A stretch of 16,486 nucleotides of DNA from Acidobacteriota bacterium (GTDB taxonomy: Bacteria; Actinomycetota; Acidimicrobiia; Acidimicrobiales; UBA8190). Below are positions 5,680 through 12,856 of this stretch, piece after piece. Under the pieces are notes generated by a model, which ran no database searches, was not told the DNA's origin, and saw nothing but the letters and a program-made list of their open reading frames with translations. The stretch covers positions 1 through 16,486 of the forward strand of contig JAGWNV010000027.1 in NCBI GenBank assembly GCA_028872975.1, given 5' to 3'. Every line of letters starts with the position of its first letter. The first letter of the stretch is position 1. Position numbers and translations under genes: made by a program.

Positions 5680-8064
5680 TCAGCGGTCCCGGACCGCCGC
5701 CGTCTCCAACCGGGGCTCGACCTCCTCGATGGGCTTGGGCACCGACAGGTAGAACCCCTGGAGCAGGTCGCAGCCGAGACAGACCACGGCGTCGAGCTGG
5801 GCCTCGGTCTCGATCCCCTCGGCGACCACGGTGATGCCCAGGCTCTGTGCCAGGGAGATGACCGCCGAGATGATGGCGGCGCCCTGTCGCTCGCGCCCGA
5901 TGGTGCGCACGAACGACCCGTCGATCTTGATGATGTCGATGGGGAACGCCCGGAGGTAGGTGAGCGAGGAGTACCCGGTGCCGAAGTCGTCGAGGGCGAT
6001 CTTGACGCCGAGATCGTGCAGGCTGTCGAGGGTGGCCTGGGCGGTCTCGGCGTCGTCGATCAACGTCGTCTCGGTGAGCTCGAGCGTGAGGAGCTCCGGT
6101 TCGAGGGCCGTCGCCTCGAGCACCCGCTTCACCAGCTCGACCAGGTTCCCCTCGACCAGTTGCCGGCTGGCCACGTTCACGGCGATGCCGAGGCGACGCT
6201 CGGGCCACTGCCGGGCCAGGCGGCTCGCCTGGCGGCACACCTCCCTGAGCATCCACTCGCCCACGGCCAGGATCGCACCGGAATCCTCGGCGACCTCCAT
6301 GAACTCTCCGGGCTTGAGCAGCCCGAACCCCGGACGCTCCCATCGGACGAGGGCCTCGTAGCCGCGCACCGTCTCCCCGTCGCGGGCGTAGATGGGCTGG
6401 TAGTGGACCCGGAGCTCACCGTGGTCGACGGCGTGGTGGAGGGCGGTGGTCAGCTCGAGGCGGTGGGCGATCAGGTGCCGCATGGTCTCGTCGAACACCT
6501 CGATGCGGTTGCGCCCGCTGCGCTTGGCCCGGTACATGGCGGCATCGGCGTCACGGAGGAGGGCGTCGGGCGACTCCACGCCGTGAGCGGAGAAGGCCAC
6601 CCCGATGCTCGAGGTCACGTAGAGCTCGCGCTTGGCGCAGGTGAGGGGCCGGTCGAAGGCCTCGAGGATCCGGGCCGCCACCTCGACGGCGCCGGTCTGG
6701 TCGGTCAGGTCCTCGCACAGGACGGCGAATTCGTCCCCCCCGAGGCGGGCCACCACGTCGTTCTCCCGGACGGCGTTGCGCAGGGTCCTCGCCGCCTGGA
6801 GCAGGAGCTCGTCGCCGGCGTCGTGACCGAAGGAGTCGTTCACCTGCTTGAAGCGGTCCAGGTCAACATAGAGGACGGCCAGCATGGCGTCGGTCCGCCG
6901 GATCCGCGACAGGGCGTGGTCGAGCTGCTCGATGAGCAGCTGCCGGTTGGCGAGGTCGGTCAACGGATCGTGCAGCCTCCGGTTCGCCTCCAGCCGGGCC
7001 AGGTCCGTCGCCCTCGTGTACGACCAGCACAGGACCTCGCCCAGCACCGCCGCCGCCGGCATGGTCACGATGGCGCACTGCCAGCCGGTGTCGGTGTGCC
7101 CGTTCGAGGCGAAGATCGCCAGCAGGGCGCCGCCGGCCAGGGCGGCGATGAAGACGGAGAAGCCGCGCCTCTGGACCAGGCCCGACCAGGCCACGATGAT
7201 GATGAAGAACACCGGGTAGACGGCGCTGCTGGCCAGGTCGTGCCCGTAGTGGTCGAAGTGGTCGCTCATGACCAGGAAGGCGATGGCGCCGGTGATGAGC
7301 GAGTCGGCGATCGGCCGGGAGTGGACGTTCCAGGGCAGGAGCCGGACGGCGGCCGCCATCACCACGGCGATCACGCCGGTGAGCCGGAGGGCGGTGAGGT
7401 TCACGCCCGGCAGGGTGGTGACGAGGCTGTTCACGATGGCGATGAGGCCGGCCCCGGCGAAGAGGGCAGAGGCCGTCCAGGCGAGGAAGCGGGCCTCGGA
7501 TTCCGACACGGAGCTCAGGCGGGCCCCGCCCATGCCCGGGGCGCCGGTCTTGCGGGCGTCGCGCTCCTGCTGCAGGGCGCGCTCGAGGTAGACCTCGCGG
7601 CTGATGTCGCGGGTGGTGGCGACGATGGTGTCGTCGTCGACGGGGACCACGACGGTGCGGCGCCATCCCCCCTCCCCCCCGGGCAGGGCCAGCTCGTCGA
7701 CGAACTCCTGGCGGGTGCCGGACTCGAGCGCGGCCTGGAAGCGCCGCTCGAATTCGTGGTTGGGCGCCACGGCGTTGAGGCGGCTCAGGCGCTGCCCGAT
7801 CACGTCGCCGACGGCGTCGGCCCAGCGCCGGCGGACGAGGTCGTTGGCGTCGACGATGACCCAGTCGGCGATGCGGCCGCCGTCGCGGACGGCCCGGAGC
7901 GCCGTGTACGAGTCGCCGGCGGCATCGAGGGTGGCGCTCAGGAGCGCCTGCCGTCCGGCCGCGCCGGGACGGCCGGCCGCTGACCCCGGGGGCGAGGGGT
8001 CGACCGGGTCGCCGTCGTGGACCGCTGCCTCGAGGGGCTGCGTCATCCCCTCTTGGATCGGCAC
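5680..8064 (-). CDS. PAS / multi-TM / GGDEF / EAL c-di-GMP synthase-phosphodiesterase
   Basis: Predicted 794-aa inner-membrane enzyme. Order: Pro/Gly-rich N-tail; a PAS-like domain (about 40-165, ending TTRDISREVYLERALQ); five or six hydrophobic segments (about 195-346); a GGDEF domain (about 365-530); an EAL domain (about 545-785). GGDEF is intact (442-446), with an inhibitory I-site R433-E-N-D436 exactly five residues ahead. EAL is intact (570-572), with N630, E662, D692-D693 in DDFGTGYSS, K713, E749 and Q769 all present. Both activities are therefore plausible: GTP to c-di-GMP, and c-di-GMP to pGpG. Start GTG 8064 has GGGGAG 4 nt upstream; ATG 8046 (788 aa) is the alternative. The gene is divergent from the secreted-protein gene, sharing a 154-bp gap with a perfect palindrome. 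Which activity dominates cannot be told. Confidence 0.92.
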   Translation of the reverse strand: MPIQEGMTQPLEAAVHDGDPVDPSPPGSAAGRPGAAGRQALLSATLDAAGDSYTALRAVRDGGRIADWVIVDANDLVRRRWADAVGDVIGQRLSRLNAVAPNHEFERRFQAALESGTRQEFVDELALPGGEGGWRRTVVVPVDDDTIVATTRDISREVYLERALQQERDARKTGAPGMGGARLSSVSESEARFLAWTASALFAGAGLIAIVNSLVTTLPGVNLTALRLTGVIAVVMAAAVRLLPWNVHSRPIADSLITGAIAFLVMSDHFDHYGHDLASSAVYPVFFIIIVAWSGLVQRRGFSVFIAALAGGALLAIFASNGHTDTGWQCAIVTMPAAAVLGEVLCWSYTRATDLARLEANRRLHDPLTDLANRQLLIEQLDHALSRIRRTDAMLAVLYVDLDRFKQVNDSFGHDAGDELLLQAARTLRNAVRENDVVARLGGDEFAVLCEDLTDQTGAVEVAARILEAFDRPLTCAKRELYVTSSIGVAFSAHGVESPDALLRDADAAMYRAKRSGRNRIEVFDETMRHLIAHRLELTTALHHAVDHGELRVHYQPIYARDGETVRGYEALVRWERPGFGLLKPGEFMEVAEDSGAILAVGEWMLREVCRQASRLARQWPERRLGIAVNVASRQLVEGNLVELVKRVLEATALEPELLTLELTETTLIDDAETAQATLDSLHDLGVKIALDDFGTGYSSLTYLRAFPIDIIKIDGSFVRTIGRERQGAAIISAVISLAQSLGITVVAEGIETEAQLDAVVCLGCDLLQGFYLSVPKPIEEVEPRLETAAVRDR

Positions 8065-8088
8065 CCTGCTCCCCTCGCTGAACCCCTG

Positions 8089-8094
8089 TTGACA
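8089..8094 (+). promoter_or_regulatory. Putative -35 box (TTGACA) of the secreted-protein gene
   Basis: A perfect TTGACA lies in the divergent gap. The best -10 at 17-19 bp downstream is weak (around 8112-8119), and the palindrome 8121-8136 would then cover the start point. The RNA leader would be about 90 nt. Confidence 0.3.
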
Positions 8095-8120
8095 TCCCGG
8101 GGCGGGAAGACCGTTGCCTT

Positions 8121-8136
8121 GGACAAGCGCTTGTCC
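8121..8136. promoter_or_regulatory. Perfect 16-bp palindrome, operator candidate between divergent genes
   Basis: GGACAAGCGCTTGTCC is identical to its own reverse complement over 16 bp. It lies 57 bp upstream of the c-di-GMP enzyme start (8064) and 83 bp upstream of the secreted-protein start (8219). Size and symmetry fit a homodimeric regulator of TetR, MarR or GntR type. No regulator gene is adjacent. Confidence 0.5.
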
Positions 8137-8218
8137 TCGCAGGTCGGGCCGACCGCCGGGGGTCCAGGGCCGCCCGCCTCCCTTCAGGTGGTTCCCGCCG
8201 TGCGCCGATGACCTCTCC

Positions 8219-9505
8219 GTGAGGAGCCGGAGGGACCGGACGGCCGGCCTCTGCGCCGGGGCGCTCGCCGCCCTGGCCGCCGGGCTCGGCGGGGCCGTCG
8301 CGCAGCCCTCAGCGGCCCTGGCGGGCACGCCGGTGCCCGGCGCACCGTCGTGCCCCATGTTCCCGGCCGACAACGTCTGGAACGCCGACGTCTCCGGCCT
8401 CCCCGTCGACCCCCACAGCGCCCAGTGGCTGGCCTCGACGGCCTCGTCGACCACCGACCTCCACCCCGACTTCGGGCCGTCGGGCGACCCCTCGACTCCC
8501 TACGGCATGCCCTTCACGGTGGTCCCGGCCGGGCACCCCTTCGTCGGCGTCGCCTTCCAGTACGCCTCGGAGTCGGACCCGGGCCCCTACCCCCTCGGCC
8601 CCGACACCCCGATCGAGGGCGGCTCGGCGTCGACGGGCGATCGCCACGCCATCATGGTCGACCCCTCCACCTGCACCCTGTACGAGCTCTACGACGCCAC
8701 CTACTCGTCGTCGGGCTCGACGGCCGGGTCGGGGGCCATCTGGAACCTGCGGTCCGACACCCTGCGGCCTGCCGGCTGGACCTCGGCGGACGCCGCCGGG
8801 CTCCCCATCCTGCCCGGGATCCTCCGCTACGACGAGGTGGTCGCCGGGAGCGTGACGCACGCCATCCGGATGACGGCGCAGACGACCGACACCAGCTTCG
8901 TGTGGCCGGCCCGCCACGAGGCCGGGGCCCGCGCCGATCCCTCCCTGCCGCCCATGGGGGCGCGCTTTCGCCTCCGCTCCGACTTCGACGTCTCGGGGTT
9001 CTCCCCGCAGGCCCAGGTCGTCCTGCGGGCCATGCAGCACTACGGGCTGATCCTGGCCGACAACGGCAGCAACTGGTACTTCGGGGGCTCGGCCGACGCC
9101 GGCTGGCCGCCGGGCCTCGTCGACGAGCTCAAACGCATCCCGGCCGGCGCCTTCGAGGCGGTGGACGAGTCCTCGCTCATGGTCAGTCCCGACTCGGGTC
9201 AGGTCCGCACGGCGAGCGCCCCGGTGGCCGCACCGCCGGCCACCACCGCTCCTCGCCCGACCACGATCCCGCCGGCACCTCCCACCACCGGTCCGGTGGC
9301 GCCTCCCACCACGGCGCTGCCGGCGGCACCGGCGCCATCGGTCCCCCCGGGACGAGGCCACTCGGCCGTCCGTGCCGCCGCCCTGGCGTCCGCCCGCGGA
9401 CCGCACGGTGCATGGCTCGTCGGATCCCTGAGCGCGGTGGCGGCGCTCCTCCTGGCCGGCGGCCTGCTCCTCGGCCGGCGACACCGGGCCAGGCGCGGCG
9501 CGTAG
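8219..9505 (+). CDS. Secreted, C-terminally membrane-anchored protein of unknown function
   Basis: Predicted 428 aa. Signal peptide: RSRRDR, then a hydrophobic AGLCAGALAALAAGLGGAVA core and a likely cut after PSAALA (35). The mature domain (about 45-325) begins CPMFPADNVWNADVSGLPVD and includes YASESDPGPYP, GDRHAIMVD, STCTLYELYDA, LRPAGWTSADAAGLPILPG, RYDEV and YGLILADNGSNWYFGG. I recognise these blocks as a widespread uncharacterised secreted family, but know no function. A Pro/Thr/Ala linker follows (PPTT-type repeats, about 330-375). The C-terminus has a hydrophobic segment (about 399-419) and an RRHRARR tail, so the protein is probably wall- or membrane-tethered without an LPxTG motif. 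Start GTG 8219 is chosen because it opens the signal peptide; the ribosome site is poor, and longer in-frame reading from TTG 8114 would bury the signal. Confidence 0.78.
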   Translation: MRSRRDRTAGLCAGALAALAAGLGGAVAQPSAALAGTPVPGAPSCPMFPADNVWNADVSGLPVDPHSAQWLASTASSTTDLHPDFGPSGDPSTPYGMPFTVVPAGHPFVGVAFQYASESDPGPYPLGPDTPIEGGSASTGDRHAIMVDPSTCTLYELYDATYSSSGSTAGSGAIWNLRSDTLRPAGWTSADAAGLPILPGILRYDEVVAGSVTHAIRMTAQTTDTSFVWPARHEAGARADPSLPPMGARFRLRSDFDVSGFSPQAQVVLRAMQHYGLILADNGSNWYFGGSADAGWPPGLVDELKRIPAGAFEAVDESSLMVSPDSGQVRTASAPVAAPPATTAPRPTTIPPAPPTTGPVAPPTTALPAAPAPSVPPGRGHSAVRAAALASARGPHGAWLVGSLSAVAALLLAGGLLLGRRHRARRGA

Positions 9506-9512
9506 TCCCGGA

Positions 9513-9535
9513 GGGTGGCCCTACCGGCGCCACCC
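9513..9535. terminator. Putative bidirectional terminator hairpin between convergent genes
   Basis: GGGTGGC (9513-9519) pairs with GCCACCC (9529-9535) around a 9-nt loop. It sits just after the secreted-protein stop and spans the stop codon of the convergent histidine kinase. There is no T-run. Because the stem is symmetric it could act on both transcripts. Confidence 0.4.
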
Positions 9536-11197
9536 GGCCAGGACCCGGGGCAACGAGATGCTCACCACGGCGCCACCGGCGGGGCGGTTCTCGAGCCGGA
9601 CCCGGCCACCGTGAGCCTCGGCGAGGCGCTGCACGATGGCGAGCCCGAGCCCCGTTCCCGACGGCTTGGTGGAGAAGAAGGGCTCGAAGGCCCGATCGGC
9701 GACGTCGGGGGCGAACCCGGGCCCGCTGTCGGCGGCCCCGACGATCACCGTCTCACCGTCGACGCGTCCGAAGAGGTGGAGCTCGCCGTCACCACCCATC
9801 GCCTCGCATCCGTTCGAGATGAGGTTCGTGAGGATCTGCCTGAGCTGACCCGGATCGACGCGCACCCTGATGGGGGCGCAGTCCGTCCTCAGCACGACGC
9901 CGGGTGGCACCGGGGTGGTCTCGGCCGCTTGCACGAGGGCATGGGCGAGGTCGATCTCGGCGAGGACGAGGTTCCGAGGCCGTCGGAGGGCCAGCACCTG
10001 TTCGGTGAGCGCCGCCGCCTGTGCCTGGGCGCGCTCGGCGACGTCCAGGGCGAGGGCGGCGTGCTCATCGAGGCGGTCGCCGATCATCTCCCGCAGGAGG
10101 TAGTGACTGTTGGCGATGGTGGAAAGGGGCGTGCGCAGGTCGTGGCTGATCACGGCCGTCATGTCGTCCAGCGCGGCACGTCGTTCGCTCATCAGGAGCG
10201 CGGCGAGGTCGTCGGCGTCGGCCTGGAGCGCGGCCCTCGCCCTGGCGTGCTGGACCTGCGCCGCAGCCAGCATGAAGGTGCTCAGCGCCAGGGCGCCGTT
10301 GAAGACCTGGAGGGTGATGAGGGACCCGGTGGTGGACAGCCCGTGGACGAGAGGTCCGTGGCCGCCGACGGTGGCGGTGATGGACAGGGCGGACACGACA
10401 CCGACGGCGGTGGCCGCCCCGAGCTGGAAGAACCGGACCGCGGCCCAGGTCGTGAGGGGAAGGACGAGGAAGATCAGGTCCTGGCTTCGGGAGAAGACGA
10501 CGGCCGTGGTGCCGACGATGCAGACGGCGGCGGCGAGGGCTTCGACCCCGTTCCAACCGTGGAATCGGCAGGAGCGCCAGGAGCGGGCGGCGGCCACGAG
10601 GATGAGCGGGGTGACGATGACGACTCCCATGGCATCGCCGATCCACCATGTGAACCACGTCGACCCGTAGTCCGACCAGGGAAGGGTGGTCGTGGCGGCG
10701 AGGGCTGCCGTGCCGAGGAACGCGCTCACCGTCATGGACAGGGGGCCGCCCAGGAGGAGGACCTTCACCACGTCGGGAACCCGCTCCAGGCGCTTCTGTG
10801 CCCGGGCGACGCGATGGATCAAGAACCAGGCCAGGACCGGCGCCGCGGTGTTGCCCACGGTGATGAGCATCGAGGTGTCCAGGCCGGCGCCGTTGGCGAG
10901 GTTGGCGAGCAGTGCCCCGACGGCGATGCTCGGCCAGACCCTCACGCCGAGCAGGAGGAGCGCCGCCACGGCGATCCCGGTGGGCGGCCAGACGGCGGTG
11001 ACGTTCTTGTTGGCGAAGGCGAGGTGCAGGCCGAGCTTGGCGGCGACGACGTACGCCACGACGACCAGGACTGCGCCTGAGACGTGTCGCGCCCCGGCAC
11101 CGGCCGTCCGGACCTGGGGGTCGGGGCCGGCGTCGAGGAGTCCGTGCTGGTGATCGAGCGAGGGCGTGCCCAAAGTGTGGCCCCGCCCCAACGCCAC
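9521..11197 (-). CDS. MASE1-domain sensor histidine kinase
   Basis: Predicted 558-aa membrane kinase. Residues about 38-315 hold a MASE1-type sensory block of about eight hydrophobic segments. It includes NVTAVWPPTGIAVAALLLLG, WPSIAVGALLANL and WWIGDAMGVVIVTPLIL, which are typical of that family. A short coiled linker (316-342) leads to HisKA, with H352 in the H-box SHDLRTPL. The ATPase domain has N462 (NLISNGCEAM), the G1 box D490-SGPG, the F-box FEPFF (504) and GTGLGLAI. All residues needed for autophosphorylation are present. The start is uncertain. GTG 11197 gives 19 bp after the lipoprotein stop; TTG 11191 (behind GAGGTGG) and TTG 11173 are alternatives. The longer ATG 11269 would overlap the lipoprotein gene by 53 bp with atypical sequence. 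No response regulator is adjacent. The stimulus is unknown. Confidence 0.9.
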   Translation of the reverse strand: MALGRGHTLGTPSLDHQHGLLDAGPDPQVRTAGAGARHVSGAVLVVVAYVVAAKLGLHLAFANKNVTAVWPPTGIAVAALLLLGVRVWPSIAVGALLANLANGAGLDTSMLITVGNTAAPVLAWFLIHRVARAQKRLERVPDVVKVLLLGGPLSMTVSAFLGTAALAATTTLPWSDYGSTWFTWWIGDAMGVVIVTPLILVAAARSWRSCRFHGWNGVEALAAAVCIVGTTAVVFSRSQDLIFLVLPLTTWAAVRFFQLGAATAVGVVSALSITATVGGHGPLVHGLSTTGSLITLQVFNGALALSTFMLAAAQVQHARARAALQADADDLAALLMSERRAALDDMTAVISHDLRTPLSTIANSHYLLREMIGDRLDEHAALALDVAERAQAQAAALTEQVLALRRPRNLVLAEIDLAHALVQAAETTPVPPGVVLRTDCAPIRVRVDPGQLRQILTNLISNGCEAMGGDGELHLFGRVDGETVIVGAADSGPGFAPDVADRAFEPFFSTKPSGTGLGLAIVQRLAEAHGGRVRLENRPAGGAVVSISLPRVLAGWRR

Positions 11198-11215
11198 CTC
11201 AACCGGACGACAGAA

Positions 11216-11231
11216 GTTACCGACCGGTAAC
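11216..11231. promoter_or_regulatory. Inverted repeat (7-bp arms, 2-bp centre) upstream of the histidine kinase
   Basis: GTTACCG-AC-CGGTAAC lies across the last codons and stop of the lipoprotein gene and 19-34 bp upstream of the kinase GTG. It resembles a dimeric-regulator operator. As RNA it would fold into a 6-bp stem with a 4-nt loop, so an intercistronic hairpin is an equal alternative. Confidence 0.4.
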
Positions 11232-12359
11232 GTATGCGTCGGCCACCCCCAGCACCGGCACCCCGCCACCCAGGAAGGGGTACGGGCTGCCGGGACCGAG
11301 TGCGAAGACGTACACGGGCACGAGCCACGCCGTGTCGCTCCGGGGGGCGACCGGCCAGGCCCAGGCCAGGGCCAGATGGACGCCGGTGATCCTCACGATC
11401 CTCGGCGCCGCCGTCGTCGCCGGCGTGGTGGGCTGCGGAGACGTCGAGGGCGGTTCGACCGGGACGGCTCCGCCCCCGGCGGCCAGGGGGACGGGGCCGC
11501 TGTAGACGATCCAGGCCCACCCCTGGCGAAGCCGGTCGATGGCCGCCGCCACCCCGACCAGGGGATAGGAGCCGCTGTCCACCGGCGGGGCCAGCTTCCC
11601 CGAGGCGGCGGCCACGACGCCATGGGCTCCGAGCGTCACCGACGTGGCGCCGCCCAGGACGGGGAGGCCGTCGAGCGCCGGCGAGAAGGTGACGGTCCAC
11701 CCGTCGCTCCCCCCCGTCGCCCCCACCGTGGCGCCGGTCACGTCGAGCCCGGCTCGGGAGAGGAAGTCCCGGGCGTACCGCTCGGCGCCGGCCCTGTCCG
11801 GGAGCCCCGGGACCGTGGTCGTCGGAGGGCACGTCACCGGCGGAGTGGACGTCGTGGGCTGGTCGCCGCCCGGGCTCCCGGGCACGGCCACGGCACACCC
11901 CGAAGACCCCGTCCCGCCCCCTGAAGAGGAGAACGTCCACGGCAGACCTCCGACCCGGTCGACATGGAGCCGTCTGTCCCCGTCGGTGACCGTCCATCCC
12001 GATCCGTCCTCTTGGGGTGACGCCGACAGCCCCACCGCCGACGCCAGCCTGGTGAGCTCCGAGGGATCGGCCGTCGCACCCGCCCTGTACACCGGCCCCC
12101 GATCGGCGAGCCCGGGGAGCGAACCGTCCATCTGGTACTCGACGGCTCCCGGGGAAGGCACGGCGATCGCCGGGGCGGCGGCCGCTCCGGCTGCCCCCCC
12201 GTGCCCGAGTGTCGGGATCGCCGGCAGCGACCTGGCCGTCGTGGTGCAGGACGAGAGCGACCCGGCCACCGCCGTGGCCAGCACTGCGACCGGGACGGCG
12301 ACTCGCCGCCTGAGCGTGGCGCTGCCCCTACTCGGTGCCACCAGGCCTCGTGCGCGCAC
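11217..12359 (-). CDS. Putative lipoprotein of unknown function
   Basis: Predicted 380 aa. The N-terminus has an Arg-rich stretch (LRRR, 16-19), a hydrophobic core (VAVPVAVLATAVAG) and the lipobox L-S-S-C with C38 as lipidation site. It should therefore be exported and anchored by lipid. Two similar-looking alpha/beta halves follow: about 70-150, with ELTRLASAVGL and GWTVTDGDRRLHVD; and about 190-290, with AERYARDFLSRAGLDVTGATVG, GWTVTFSPALDGLPVLG and VTLGAHGVVAAASG. They are separated by a Ser/Thr/Pro-rich stretch. The style recalls PepSY/YcdB-like exported repeats, but I cannot name a family. Start GTG 12359 has only a distant GGAG; GTG 12341 would also keep the signal. It sits 19 bp before the MASE1 kinase on the same strand, so co-transcription is likely and a sensing role is possible but unproven. 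Confidence 0.75.
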   Translation of the reverse strand: MRARGLVAPSRGSATLRRRVAVPVAVLATAVAGSLSSCTTTARSLPAIPTLGHGGAAGAAAAPAIAVPSPGAVEYQMDGSLPGLADRGPVYRAGATADPSELTRLASAVGLSASPQEDGSGWTVTDGDRRLHVDRVGGLPWTFSSSGGGTGSSGCAVAVPGSPGGDQPTTSTPPVTCPPTTTVPGLPDRAGAERYARDFLSRAGLDVTGATVGATGGSDGWTVTFSPALDGLPVLGGATSVTLGAHGVVAAASGKLAPPVDSGSYPLVGVAAAIDRLRQGWAWIVYSGPVPLAAGGGAVPVEPPSTSPQPTTPATTAAPRIVRITGVHLALAWAWPVAPRSDTAWLVPVYVFALGPGSPYPFLGGGVPVLGVADAYVTGR

Positions 12360-12414
12360 GTTGCCAGCATCTCCGTCGCGCTCCCGGCGCTCCAGAGTCG
12401 GAAGTCACTCTGCA

Positions 12415-12420
12415 TAGGCT
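12415..12420 (+). promoter_or_regulatory. Putative -10 box (TAGGCT) for the EthD operon
   Basis: TAGGCT matches TAnnnT and is followed by 6 nt and then an ATG at 12427. With the usual -10 to +1 distance, transcription would begin on that ATG. No good -35 hexamer is visible. Confidence 0.5.
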
Positions 12421-12426
12421 TTCGAC

Positions 12427-12459
12427 ATGGGAGACACTTCAACCGAGGAGGCCCCGTGA
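12427..12459 (+). CDS. Putative leaderless mini-ORF (10 codons) coupled to the EthD-like gene
   Basis: The reading frame ATG...TGA encodes MGDTSTEEAP. Its ATG falls exactly at the predicted transcription start (-10 box ending at 12420, 6-nt gap). Its TGA overlaps the GTG of the EthD-like gene (GTGA). Its last codons carry the GAGGAG that serves as ribosome site for that gene. Leaderless short ORFs are common in actinobacteria, so translation is plausible. The peptide itself may have no function beyond coupling. Confidence 0.35.
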   Translation: MGDTSTEEAP

Positions 12460-12824
12460 TCGACGTGATCCTCTGCATCAAGCGTCGTGAGGACGTTACT
12501 CCGGAGGAGTTCCACCGCTACTGGCGGGAGGAGCATGCGGCGCTCGTCCGGAAGCACGCCGAGACGATCGGTGCCGTCGGGTACGTCCAGCACCACACCG
12601 TCTCGACAGGCCTGGAGTCCATCGTCCAGGAGAGCCGGGGGTGCCCCCCGGACGTCTACGACGGGGTCGCGGTCGTGAGCTTCGAGAGCCTGGAGGTCAT
12701 GGCGGACAGAGGGGCGCAGCCGGAGGCCCTGGCGGCGGCGGAGGAGCTCGCCGTGGACGAACGGCGGTTCATCGACCACGGTGCCAGCCGGATCTGGTTC
12801 ACCGAGCACGTCACGATCGTCTGA
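12456..12824 (+). CDS. EthD-domain protein (ferredoxin-like alpha/beta barrel)
   Basis: Predicted 122-aa cytosolic protein of the EthD/dimeric alpha-beta barrel type. Seen: the opening strand IDVILCIKRRE; the family helix TPEEFHRYWREEHAALV (about 15-31); GAVGYVQHHTV; a YDGVAVVSFESLE strand; and a closing DHGASRIWFTEH. EthD proteins were first linked to ether (ETBE) degradation clusters and many members act as small isomerases, cyclases or oxygenases; the reaction here is unknown. Start GTG 12456 has GAGGAG (12445-12450) 5 nt upstream. Translation would begin inside the stop of a 10-codon mini-ORF. The DDN-like gene follows after 32 bp on the same strand, so the two probably share a transcript. 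Confidence 0.85.
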   Translation: MIDVILCIKRREDVTPEEFHRYWREEHAALVRKHAETIGAVGYVQHHTVSTGLESIVQESRGCPPDVYDGVAVVSFESLEVMADRGAQPEALAAAEELAVDERRFIDHGASRIWFTEHVTIV

Positions 12825-12856
12825 TCGAGCGGGCCCCCTCGCTGCGACGGCCGGAC

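Noticed and set aside
4402..7983. Very long open frame (over 1,100 codons) on the plus strand
   Set aside because: It lies antisense to the VOC and GGDEF/EAL genes. Its translation is low-complexity (Gly/Asp/Val/Arg-rich) with no domain. Long antisense frames are expected at this G+C content.
8114..8218. TTG 8114 as start of the secreted protein
   Set aside because: It would place about 35 Pro/Arg-rich residues before a clear signal peptide and start 5 nt before the palindrome; GTG 8219 begins the signal peptide.
9515..11080. Plus-strand open frame of about 520 codons opposite the histidine kinase
   Set aside because: Composition is Gly/Asp/Glu-biased with no recognisable motif, and the opposite strand encodes a full MASE1 kinase with all boxes.
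11198..11269. ATG 11269 as start of the histidine kinase
   Set aside because: It would overlap the lipoprotein gene by 53 bp and add a Cys/Trp-rich stretch unlike MASE1 proteins.
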